From contig NZ_JAIQDE010000009.1 of the NCBI RefSeq assembly GCF_020037015.1, positions 62,001 through 126,000 of the forward strand: a DNA stretch of 64,000 nt, written 5' to 3'. The position numbers and the translations under genes are program-made. This document shows, in pieces, positions 44,301 to 50,754 of this stretch (the stretch's first letter is position 1; each line of letters begins with the position of its first letter). The notes under the pieces were generated by a model. That model was given only the letters and a program-made list of their open reading frames with translations. It had not been told where the DNA came from and searched no databases. Origin of the DNA: Corallococcus sp. AS-1-6. Lineage in GTDB: Bacteria; Myxococcota; Myxococcia; Myxococcales; Myxococcaceae.

Positions 44301-46983
44301 GGTGGTCCTGGGCGCGCTCAAGAGCAACGTGGGGCACCTGGACTCTGCGGCTGGCGTGGCGGGGTTGATCAAGACGACGCTGGCCCTGGAGCACCGCTTC
44401 CTCCCGGGCACCGTCCACTTCGAGCAGCCCCATCCCGAAGCCGGCCTGGAGCGTTCCCCGTTCGTCGTGAGCCGCGAAGGGCGGGCGTGGTCCCTGCCCG
44501 AGGGGTTCCCGCGGCTCGCGGGCGTCAGCGCGTTTGGCATTGGCGGAACGAACGCGCACGTCGTCCTCGAGGAGGCACGCCCCCAGCCCCCTGTCGCCGC
44601 GAGCCCGGCGGCGGAGGTGCTGGTGCTCTCGGCGCGGAGCGGTGAGGCGCTGGGCGCGGCCTCACGGCGGCTCGCGGAGCATCTGGAGCGGCACCCCGAA
44701 CAGCCCCTGGCGGACGTCGCGTACACGTTGCAGGAAGGGCGGACGGCGTTCGGATACCGGCGCGCCATCGCGTGCGAGACCCCCGCGGAGGCCATCGCGA
44801 TGCTCCGGCGGGACGAGCCCGTGCAGCCCGCTTCGTCCCCGCTGCCGGAGGTGTGCTTCCTGTTCCCGGGGACGGGCACGCAGGAGGTGGGCATGGGCGC
44901 GGCGTGGTACCGGCGCGCCCCGGCGTATCGCGAAGCCTTCGACGCATGCGCCGCGCTCTTCGGCCCGGAGCTGGAGCGGGGCCTCCGCGCCGCGCTGCTC
45001 ACCGGCGAGCGCGGCGCACCGGAGGAGGAGGCGCTGCGGTTGCCCTCGCTGGGCATGGCCGCCATCTTCACGACGGAGTACGCGCTGTCGCGGTTGCTGG
45101 GCGCCTGGGGACTCCACCCGACGAGCCTCCTGGGGCACAGCCTGGGCGAATACACCGCCGCGTGCCTCTCCGGCGTCCTGTCGCTGGAGCAGGCCGTGTC
45201 GCTGGTCGCGCTGCGCGGCCGTCTCTGCGACGCACTGCCGCCTTCCGGCATGCTGGCCGTGCCGCTGTCGGAGGCCGTGCTCACGCAGGAGCTGCCGCCC
45301 GGGCTGTCCCTGGCCGCGGTCAACGGGCCCGGGCAGTGCGTGGTGTCCGGGGCGCTGGAGGCGGTGGAGGACTTCGCGGCGCGGCTGCGGGAGCGGGGCG
45401 TGAGGACGAAGCGCCTGCCGAACGCGAGCGGGTTCCACTCCGCGCTCGTGGAGCCCGCGATGCAGCCGCTCACGGACCTGGCCCGGTCGATGCGCCCGAA
45501 GTCCCCGGCCATTCCCCTCATCTCCAACGTCACGGGCACGTGGCTGACCGCGGACGACGCGCACGACCGCACGTACTGGGCCCGCCACCTGCGGCACACG
45601 GTCCGGTTCTCCCAGGGGCTGGAGCTGCTGCTGGAGGACCGCGAGCGGTTGTTCGTGGAGGTGGGACCGGGACAGACGCTCTCCGCGTTGACGCTGCTGA
45701 ACCCCCGGGCGGGGCGGGAGCGGCTCGTGCTGCACACGCTCGGCCGGCATCCGTCCCCGGCGCGCGATGAACAGGCCCTGCTCCAGACCGTGGGGCAGCT
45801 CTGGTCCGCGGGCTTCCCCGTGGACTGGGGCGAGGTGCGTGGAGGCGGGCCGCGCAGGCGCGTGGTGCTGCCGACCTATCCCTTCGAGCGCAAGCGGTAC
45901 ACCCTGGCGGAGAAGGCGCCACGACCGCCGAGGCCTGAAGTCGCGAGCGCGCCCCGGCCGCTCAGCCGTGAGGAGGTCCGTTCCTCCTTGGAGGCCCTCT
46001 GGAAGGAGCTGCTCGGCGTGGACACGCTGACGCCGGACAGCCACTTCTTCGAGCTGGGGGGCACGTCGCTCCTGGTCGTGCAGCTCAACCGTGAGGTCAA
46101 GTCGCGGCTGTCGGTCAGCCTGTCGCTGCACTCGGTGCTGGAGCACCCGACGCTGGGCGCGTGGGTGCGCGCGGTCCAGGACGAGCTGGAGCGGACGGGG
46201 AGGCCGTTCCGCGAGGAGTCGAGGCTCCGGATGGTGCTCCAGGAGGGACGGCGCGGGCGGGCGCCGCTCTTCCTGGTGCAGCCCATCGGGGGCACCGTCT
46301 ACACGTACCTGCCGCTGGCGAAGCAGTTGGGCGCGGACACGCCGGTCCACGCGTTCCGCGCGTCGGGGCTGGAGCCTGGAGAGGTGCTCTACCGCGACGT
46401 GCCGGCGATGGCCCGCGCGTACGTGGACGAGCTGCTGGCGTTCCAGCCCCAGGGCTCCTACTGGCTGGGCGGCCACTCCTCGGGCGGCGTCATCGCCTAC
46501 GAGATGGCGGCCGAGCTGTTGAAGCGGGGCCACGCCGTGGCGGGCGTCATCCAGATCGACACGGTGACGGTGGAGGACTCGCGCAGGTTGAACGTCCGGA
46601 GCGTGGGAGACGTGCTCCGGCTCATGGACGCGTTCCAGGAGATCTCCCCGCGCGCGGCGGATGGGCTGCGGGCGGCCATGGAGCTCGACACGCGGCTGCG
46701 CGACGTGGTGCTCGCCACCAACGAGGCCATCGCCGCCTACGCGCCGGGGCGCCACGCGGTGCCGCTCATGTACCTGCGGGCCACGGAGCGGGACCCGGTG
46801 CTGGACTCGCACGCGGCGGGCTGGTGGAAGGCGCTGACGACCGCCGCGTTCCAGGCCCACGACGTGCGCGGCAACCACTTCACCGTCATGGAGGAGCCCC
46901 ATGTGGCGGAGGTGGCGCGACTCATCCGTGAGCAACTGACAGCGGGAAGGGGAGGGGAGCGCGATGACCTCGACGCGGGATGA
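38359..46983 (+). CDS. Hybrid NRPS-PKS, A-PCP-C-A-PCP-KS-AT-ACP-TE
   Basis: 2874 residues, complete line in one gene. Domains in order: A1 (about 10-510, YTSGSTGRPKG), PCP1 (GGDSLLAI near 545), C (605-1040, HHLIVDG near 738), A2 (1060-1550, YTSGSTGQPKG near 1200), PCP2 (GGNSLLLA near 1585), KS (1644-2070, active Cys in TACSTS near 1816, His in EAHGTATPLGDP and NVGHLD), AT (2165-2450, GHSLGEYTAA near 2258 and a GFHS motif, malonyl-type), ACP (GGTSLLVV near 2567), TE (2634 onward, GHSSGG near 2705 and GNHF). There is no KR, DH, ER, MT or E domain. The product would be two amino acids plus one unreduced malonate. No MbtH or phosphopantetheinyl transferase gene is nearby. A leading C domain is absent, so module 1 is the loading module. 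Confidence 0.95.
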   Translation: MNSISAHPRRDIATLFEAHARATPEAVALHFDGGVLRYDTLNQRANRLARRLQALGVGPDQPVGILADRTPETVVGVLGILKAGGAYLPLDPGHPQERLAAMMQDSGMRVLVGRREAAQGLRFQGHVVEPPAPDEPLEEQDAVDVRGGAGPDSLAYVLYTSGSTGRPKGVCIPHRGVARLVLDAGFMGFRREDRVLQAASYAFDASTLEVWGALLNGATLCLVSRETLLSPPLLAAKLQRDAISAAVLSTSLFHQLAAAIPGAFGGLRVLMVGGDVLDPKWVARVMAHGRPQRLLNSYGPTECTTSATAYELLVPPAPGVAIPIGRPLAGLQLHVLDDAGKALSVGEVGELYLGGEGLARGYLNRPALTGERFPPDPFSGVPGARMYRTGDRARWLQDGNLEFLGRVDHQVKIRGARVELAEIESVLRTHPRVGDAVVRVHEVSPGDKRLVAYVSPRGVEDAELRAYLGAKLPDFMLPHALVALDAMPLNSSGKVDTSRLPAPRFGSGEGDAPRTLLEQEITRVWSEVLGTQQAGTQDRFMESGGDSLLAIRFIERLEQAVSVRLPVRTLFDSPSIAELARWVESARGAGRSIDVPPIVPVDRTRPLPLSDSQRQLWLLEQLAPRSAVYNEPFTLYLPGDLQPDALERAFRSLIARHEVLRTTFGSTPDGPFQRVHPDMPFHLRRVDLHAVPGSLRSAKASQLATQEAREPFDLEHGPLLRATWMRLSATESRLALVMHHLIVDGFTMATFLQELHRFYLADAPAPPPLPLQYGDAAVWQQGARYREAIAPHLEWWKQALAGAPHLELPTQHPRPQAPSFRGGKHVVRIPGDLLESVKALGRGEDASLFMTLLSVFGALLHRYSGADDLIVGGAFSGRSREEARAISGHFVNLLPLRLRFSEGLTVRGLLEQGRRVCLEALEHQDAPFPRIVEAVNPARIPGANPLFQVSCTLEPRISVPAPDWRVEPHDIDTGTSKLDLSIELDERPDGMSVRWEYALDVFEPWMVHQMGQHFVTLLREASHDAEQLVSALPMLSEAEQSQGLAWAHGPVRDVSHAACLHQPFEAQVERTPDAPALVFQGRSLSYRALDAAANRLAHHLISQGIRPGDFVGVCVQRSFELIIALLGTLKAGAAYVPLDPAYPRARLEFTARDAGLRLILAREATLSLMDGAGVPVVALEQVRGGPEDTPRVHVTGEDLAYVIYTSGSTGQPKGVCISHRSAVHLTETVASDFGFAPGQRVAQCARYGFDFSVAEIFPTLSSGATLYLMAQEDLAAGEELADFLETRRIHTAMCTPSALASMAWRALPDLKVLVIGGEELPARLVDTWAPGRRFIQVYGPTEATVFTTTAECVAGRGPYSIGTPLPGYEVYLLDETLTPVPVGVRGALYIGGKGLAHGYLHRPELDAERFIPHPFSAEPGARLYKSGDLASRRPDGGIDFHGRSDRQLKLRGFRIELGEIEAALRNHPEVRDAVVEPRLLAGERHLVGYVIPRDATVTPSFKEALGETLPPHMVPREWVLLEAFPLGPTGKLDRNALPLPSANSRAAPEAPASTEREKALERIWCRILGVERVGRQQGFFDAGGNSLLLARVQSALASELGLRVSMATLFQFPTLKSLARHLDADPTVSAVTPEPPRSPVRSSEPIAIIGTAGRFPGAPSVEALWTLLVEGREGLSRFSRETLLAAGEDPQLLEDPAYVRASGLLEDVESFDAAFFGYSPLDARLMDPQLRVFLECAWEALEAAGYDPKRLPGKAGLFAGSGVPRYWLDQVLPRFRSLSAASDAYRSILGNPWQFLATATAYQLGLRGPALTVQTACSTSLVAVHLACQSLRAGESDVALAGGISLFASGPSGYLHEAGGITSPDGHCRPFDAKGQGTVPSSGVGIVVLKRLEDALREGDAIHAVIRGSAINNDGDAKVGFTAPSVEGQRDVITRAHADAGVAARDITYVEAHGTATPLGDPLEVQALRLAFGAREASEPAVVLGALKSNVGHLDSAAGVAGLIKTTLALEHRFLPGTVHFEQPHPEAGLERSPFVVSREGRAWSLPEGFPRLAGVSAFGIGGTNAHVVLEEARPQPPVAASPAAEVLVLSARSGEALGAASRRLAEHLERHPEQPLADVAYTLQEGRTAFGYRRAIACETPAEAIAMLRRDEPVQPASSPLPEVCFLFPGTGTQEVGMGAAWYRRAPAYREAFDACAALFGPELERGLRAALLTGERGAPEEEALRLPSLGMAAIFTTEYALSRLLGAWGLHPTSLLGHSLGEYTAACLSGVLSLEQAVSLVALRGRLCDALPPSGMLAVPLSEAVLTQELPPGLSLAAVNGPGQCVVSGALEAVEDFAARLRERGVRTKRLPNASGFHSALVEPAMQPLTDLARSMRPKSPAIPLISNVTGTWLTADDAHDRTYWARHLRHTVRFSQGLELLLEDRERLFVEVGPGQTLSALTLLNPRAGRERLVLHTLGRHPSPARDEQALLQTVGQLWSAGFPVDWGEVRGGGPRRRVVLPTYPFERKRYTLAEKAPRPPRPEVASAPRPLSREEVRSSLEALWKELLGVDTLTPDSHFFELGGTSLLVVQLNREVKSRLSVSLSLHSVLEHPTLGAWVRAVQDELERTGRPFREESRLRMVLQEGRRGRAPLFLVQPIGGTVYTYLPLAKQLGADTPVHAFRASGLEPGEVLYRDVPAMARAYVDELLAFQPQGSYWLGGHSSGGVIAYEMAAELLKRGHAVAGVIQIDTVTVEDSRRLNVRSVGDVLRLMDAFQEISPRAADGLRAAMELDTRLRDVVLATNEAIAAYAPGRHAVPLMYLRATERDPVLDSHAAGWWKALTTAAFQAHDVRGNHFTVMEEPHVAEVARLIREQLTAGRGGERDDLDAG

Positions 46984-47413
46984 GTGGAAGACGGAGCTCT
47001 CACGGCGCTTCACCGCGTTCGTGGACGCCTACGAGCGCGGGAGCCTGGAGGCCCTGTCCCAGCTCTTCTGGCACGACGAGGACATCGTGGTCGTGGGCAC
47101 GCACTCCAACCTCCACTTCATCGGCTGGAATCACGTGGAGCACTCCTTCCGCACCCAGTTCGGCAGCCTGCGCGACATCCGCGTGACGCTGCGCTCGGAG
47201 CAGCTCTGGCACGGGGGCGCCGCGCCCTCCACGCTGGCCTGCCTCACCGTGCCCGCGATGGACATCGCCCTGGTCTCGGGCGGCAGGCCCGTCACCTTCG
47301 AGGGCATCCGCGTGGCCTGCGCCTTCGAGCGCCGGGGCACCGAGTGGCGGATGGTCCAGATGCACTGGTCGCTTCCGCGCACGGAGGTGCTGGTGGAGCA
47401 CAAATACCGCTGA
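46964..47413 (+). CDS. NTF2-fold/SnoaL-like protein, partner of the NRPS-PKS
   Basis: 149 residues. The NTF2-like cone fold of the SnoaL_3/DUF4440 type is suggested by LSRRFTAFVDAYERGSLEALSQLFWHDEDIVVVG, SFRTQFGSLRDIRVTLRSEQ and the C-terminal RVACAFERRGTEWRMVQMHWS. Its ATG lies 20 nt inside the 3' end of the assembly-line gene and has GGGGAGGGGAGCG before it, so the two are coupled. SnoaL-like proteins cyclise polyketides or bind ligands; a release or cyclisation helper is plausible (inference). The pair forms the whole visible cluster. Confidence 0.8.
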   Translation: MTSTRDEWKTELSRRFTAFVDAYERGSLEALSQLFWHDEDIVVVGTHSNLHFIGWNHVEHSFRTQFGSLRDIRVTLRSEQLWHGGAAPSTLACLTVPAMDIALVSGGRPVTFEGIRVACAFERRGTEWRMVQMHWSLPRTEVLVEHKYR

Positions 47414-47647
47414 TCACCCCGGAGGCAGCGGCGAGCGCCGGGGCGTGCCCAGCAGCTCCAGCGTGCGCAGCGCCACGTCCGCCAGCGTGGATGCGCACGG
47501 CATGCAGCCTCCGCCGCAGCAGGGCGGCCACTCCCCCTCCGGGTCCCTCAAGAGCGGATACACGCAGGCCCGCAGGGACGGCGGGAGTCCCGCGTCGTCA
47601 CACGCCTGACGCAGCGCTGCCTGCACGGTGGCATCCTTCACGTCCAT
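47414..47647 (-). CDS. Small Cys-rich protein
   Basis: 77 residues, ends one base from the stop of the NTF2 gene on the other strand. An N-terminal helix (DVKDATVQAALRQACDDAGLP) is followed by the motif CCGGGCMPC, with another Cys upstream (RACVYPLL), which could bind a metal or form disulfides, then a helix (LADVALRTLELLG). Start ATG 47647, with GTG 47650 just ahead, after GGAAGCGGAAG. No family recognised. Confidence 0.55.
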   Translation of the reverse strand: MDVKDATVQAALRQACDDAGLPPSLRACVYPLLRDPEGEWPPCCGGGCMPCASTLADVALRTLELLGTPRRSPLPPG

Positions 47648-47688
47648 CACTTCCGCTTCCTAACCGACACGCGGAGGGAAGGCAGCCC

Positions 47689-48783
47689 ATGCGCGCGGCA
47701 TCGTTTCTCCGTCAGGCCCTCGCGGTGCTCCTGGCGGGCCTCACCTGGGGATGCACCAGGACCGCCCTCACCCGGCCCGAGGACGACCCCACGCTGCGCC
47801 TCATGGACACCTTGCGTGCGCACGCACGGACGCACGCTCCCGTGTGCGCTCCATCCGTGTCTTTGCTGCGGCCCGGAGGCGGCATCGACCTGGAGCGCCT
47901 CCGCGCCGCCGGCCACCCGGTCATCGTCTGGACCGTGAACGACCTGCCCACGATGCAGGCCCTGCTCCGGCGCGGCGTGGACGGCATCATCAGCGACCGG
48001 CCGGACCTCCTGATGCAGGCGGTGCGCGACTTCGACGCCAACGGCGACGGCATCCCCGGGGACCTGCTGGACGCGGACGGGCTCATCGACCCGAAGCGCT
48101 TCGATGCGCAGGGCCACCGGGGCGCGCGAAACCTGCGGCCGGAGAACACGCTGCCCGCCTTCGAGGCCGCGCTCGACCACCGGATGACCACGCTGGAGCT
48201 GGACACCGTCCTCACCGCCGACGGCGTCCCCGTGCTCTCCCACGACCCGGACCTGTCCCCCACGAAGTGCCGTCACGCGGATGGCAGCCCGCTGTCCGCC
48301 CCCGTCCCCATCGCGACCCTCACCGTCGCCCGGCTCCAGGCCACCTTCGTCTGCGACCGGCTACTCCAGGACCGCCCCGAACAGACGAACGACCGCGCCC
48401 GCTCCCCGGAGGCCGTCGCCTTCGCCGCCCGCGCGGGGCTCCCGGACCCGTACACCGTCCCCACCCTGCGCCAGGTGTTCGCCTTCGCGGCGGAGCAGGC
48501 GGACGCCGCCCATGAAGCCCGCGACCCGCTCCGCGCCCGGAACGCCCGCCGCGTCCGCTTCAATGTGGAACTCAAACGGACGTCTCCGAAGGCAGCCATC
48601 GCCGAGGCCCACGGCGACGCGGTCGCCCGGGTCATCCAGGAGGCAGCACTCGCCCCGAGGGTGGACGTGCAGTCCTTCGACCTGCGCGCCGTGCGCTCCA
48701 TGCAGGACAGACACCCCCGGCTCCGCGCTGTTCTCCTCCTGGAAACGCGCCCCACCGCCGCCGACGTGAAGGCGGCCGAGTAG
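47689..48783 (+). CDS. Glycerophosphodiester phosphodiesterase family protein with permuted motif order
   Basis: 364 residues with a signal peptide, probably lipidated at Cys22 (LLAGLTWGC). GDPDs hydrolyse glycerophosphodiesters to glycerol 3-phosphate. The core begins at residue 142 with GHRGARNLRPENTLPAFEAAL (His143), then TTLELDTVLTADGVPVLSHDP and VRFNVELKRT, ending at VDVQSFDLRAVRSM and a short tail. The segment that normally closes the barrel (HPVIVWTVNDLPTMQALL then GVDGIISDRPDLL) lies instead before the core, at residues 76-108, joined by a DANGDGIPGD loop resembling an EF-hand. So the protein is circularly permuted or is what is left of a tandem GDPD. The ribosome site is GGAGGG. Confidence 0.85.
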   Translation: MRAASFLRQALAVLLAGLTWGCTRTALTRPEDDPTLRLMDTLRAHARTHAPVCAPSVSLLRPGGGIDLERLRAAGHPVIVWTVNDLPTMQALLRRGVDGIISDRPDLLMQAVRDFDANGDGIPGDLLDADGLIDPKRFDAQGHRGARNLRPENTLPAFEAALDHRMTTLELDTVLTADGVPVLSHDPDLSPTKCRHADGSPLSAPVPIATLTVARLQATFVCDRLLQDRPEQTNDRARSPEAVAFAARAGLPDPYTVPTLRQVFAFAAEQADAAHEARDPLRARNARRVRFNVELKRTSPKAAIAEAHGDAVARVIQEAALAPRVDVQSFDLRAVRSMQDRHPRLRAVLLLETRPTAADVKAAE

Positions 48784-48808
48784 CCAGACGGTCCACTCCC
48801 CGGCCGTG

Positions 48809-48821
48809 AAATCAAGGATTT
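48809..48821. promoter_or_regulatory. AAATC-N3-GATTT palindrome, possible MarR operator
   Basis: A perfect 5-bp inverted repeat about 20 bp upstream of the candidate -35 of the MarR-efflux operon. Short, so tentative. Confidence 0.35.
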
Positions 48822-48841
48822 AGTCAGGCGACGAAATCATC

Positions 48842-48870
48842 TTGCGCAAAATCGTTAGGGGCCTTACTAG
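48842..48870 (+). promoter_or_regulatory. Sigma-70 type promoter of the MarR-efflux operon
   Basis: TTGCGC and TACTAG separated by 17 nt, 43 nt upstream of the MarR start. Spacing is ideal and both boxes are reasonable matches. Confidence 0.5.
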
Positions 48871-48912
48871 ACGCCCGTCTTGACCCCTTCCCGCCCCAAG
48901 AACGCCACGCCG

Positions 48913-49419
48913 ATGAAGCTCGTGCCCCGGTACGAGCGGCTGAAGCAGTTGGCCCAGCGCTTCCCCGCGCTCGACCCCAGCGCCATCGAGACGTGTCTGA
49001 CGATGCTGCGGCTCTCCAACGATTTGACCGGCGCCTACGAGGCGCACTTCGCGCGGCACGGCGTGTCCCACGGGCGCTTCGTCGTGCTGGTGCAGTTGTT
49101 CGCGGCGGAGGACGCGGGGCAGACGCTGCGCCCCGCGGAGCTCGCGGAGCTGGCGAGCTGCAGCCGCGCGACCATCACCGGCCTCTTGGACACGCTGGAG
49201 AAGGACGGCTTCATCTCCCGCACGGATCACCCCGAGGACCGGCGCATGTACTCCGTGCAGCTCACCTCGAAGGGCCGCGAGTTCATCCTGGGCATGATGC
49301 CCGACCACTACCGCCGCATCGCCGCGCTCATGGCTCCCTTGAGCCTGGATGAGCGGGACACGCTTCGCGCGCTGCTCGCCAAGGTGTCCTCCGGCATCCC
49401 CGCCCTGCGGGACCCCTGA
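48913..49419 (+). CDS. MarR-family transcriptional regulator
   Basis: 168 residues, winged helix. The family pattern is seen: SNDLTGAYEAHFARHGVSHGRFVVL, LRPAELAELASCSRATITGLLDTLEKDGFISR (recognition helix) and DRRMYSVQLTSKGREFI (wing). ATG 48913 (MKLVPRYERL) was taken; TTG 48880 in the same frame is possible but would start right at the predicted transcript 5' end. It is the first gene of an operon with EmrA- and EmrB-like genes, the classical arrangement in which MarR represses the pump until a substrate binds. Confidence 0.9.
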   Translation: MKLVPRYERLKQLAQRFPALDPSAIETCLTMLRLSNDLTGAYEAHFARHGVSHGRFVVLVQLFAAEDAGQTLRPAELAELASCSRATITGLLDTLEKDGFISRTDHPEDRRMYSVQLTSKGREFILGMMPDHYRRIAALMAPLSLDERDTLRALLAKVSSGIPALRDP

Positions 49420-49464
49420 GCCTCTTCCCACACCCCATCTTCAACGCCGTCCCGAGCAACAACC

Positions 49465-50748
49465 ATGACGACCCGCACCGCCCCTTCGCTGGAAGCCGCT
49501 CCCACCCCCGAAGCCCCCGCCGTCGCGAAGCCCGCGAAGCGCTCGCGCGCCAAGCAGGTGCTGCCCATCCTCGTGGGCGTGGCGGTGCTGGGCGGGGGCA
49601 CGCGCTTCCTCCTCACCCACGGCCACGAGTCCACCGACGACGCCCAGGTGGAGGGCCGCATCGCCAACGTGTCCCCGCGCGTGGCCGGTCAGGTGGCCCG
49701 CGTGCTGGTGCGGGACAACCAGACGGTGAAGGCCGGCGACGTGGTGGTGGAGCTGGACCACGCGGACCTGGACGCGCGCCTGGAGGTCGCTCGCGCGGAC
49801 GTGATGAGCGCGGAGGCCCAGCTCTCCAACGCCCAGGCCCAGCTCACCCTCACGGAGGCCAACGCGGGCGCCAACCTGCGCCAGGCCCGCGCCGGCGTCA
49901 CCCAGGCCTCCAGCGGCATCAGCTCCTCCAAGGCCGCGTTGGACCAGGCCCGCGCGGACGTGACCGCGTCCGAGGCGCGCTTCAAGCTGGCGGAGACGGA
50001 CCTGGGCCGCATCAAGCAACTGCGCGAGCAGGGCGCCGTGGCCCAGGCGGACCTGGACGCCCGTCAGGCCGCGTATGATCAGGCCCGGGCCGCCCTGGAC
50101 CAGTCGCGCGCGCGGCTGACCTCCACGGAGGCCGGCATCCAGAGCTCCTCCGGTGGCCTGGAGGCCGCGCAGGGCAAGCTCAGCGCCGCGGAGACGGCGC
50201 CCGTGCAGGTGCAGGCCGCGCAGGCCGCGCTGAAGCTGGCGGAGGCCCGGCTCAAGCAGACCCGCGCCGCGCTGACGCTCTCGGAGCTGGCCGTGTCCTA
50301 CGCGCAGGTGCGCGCCCCGGTGGACGGCGTGGTCAGCCGCCGCACCGTGGAGGTGGGGCAGATGGTGGGCCCGGAGCGCCCGCTGATGGCCATCGTCCCG
50401 CAGAACGACATCTGGGTCGTGGCCAACTTCAAGGAGGACCAGGTCGGTGAGATGCGCCCGGGCCAGCCGGTGGAGCTGGAGGTGGACGCCTTCGGCAGCC
50501 ACGCGTTCAAGGGCCACGTGGACAGCCTCGCGGGCGCCAGCGGCGCGCGCTTCGCCCTGCTGCCGCCGGACAACGCGTCCGGCAACTTCGTGAAGGTCGT
50601 GCAGCGCATCCCCGTGCTCATCCGCTTCGACGGCGACCGCAAGGACCTGCCCATCAAGCCGGGCATGAGCGTCTACGTCACCGTGGACACCCGCGCGAAG
50701 CCGGAGCCCCAGAAGTCGGCGGCGGCGGATACGCGGAAGGCGGAGTAA
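49465..50748 (+). CDS. emrA: EmrA-like membrane fusion protein (HlyD family)
   Basis: 427 residues. A Pro/Ala-rich cytosolic tail and one membrane segment (ILVGVAVLGGGTRFLL) are followed by STDDAQVEGRIANVSPRVAGQVARVLVRDNQ, the EmrA lipoyl half-motif, a long coiled coil (about 120-270, many Ala/Gln heptads), the second half-motif VSYAQVRAPVDGVVSRRTVEVGQMV and a beta-barrel part. It bridges EmrB to an outer-membrane channel for drug efflux. It follows the MarR gene by 45 nt and precedes EmrB by 6 nt. No TolC homologue is nearby. Confidence 0.93.
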   Translation: MTTRTAPSLEAAPTPEAPAVAKPAKRSRAKQVLPILVGVAVLGGGTRFLLTHGHESTDDAQVEGRIANVSPRVAGQVARVLVRDNQTVKAGDVVVELDHADLDARLEVARADVMSAEAQLSNAQAQLTLTEANAGANLRQARAGVTQASSGISSSKAALDQARADVTASEARFKLAETDLGRIKQLREQGAVAQADLDARQAAYDQARAALDQSRARLTSTEAGIQSSSGGLEAAQGKLSAAETAPVQVQAAQAALKLAEARLKQTRAALTLSELAVSYAQVRAPVDGVVSRRTVEVGQMVGPERPLMAIVPQNDIWVVANFKEDQVGEMRPGQPVELEVDAFGSHAFKGHVDSLAGASGARFALLPPDNASGNFVKVVQRIPVLIRFDGDRKDLPIKPGMSVYVTVDTRAKPEPQKSAAADTRKAE

Positions 50749-50754
50749 CCCACC

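Noticed and set aside
43291..46000. Hidden ketoreductase or dehydratase between KS-AT and ACP
   Set aside because: The AT is followed after a short linker directly by the ACP; there is no room for a reductive domain and no GxGxxG motif.
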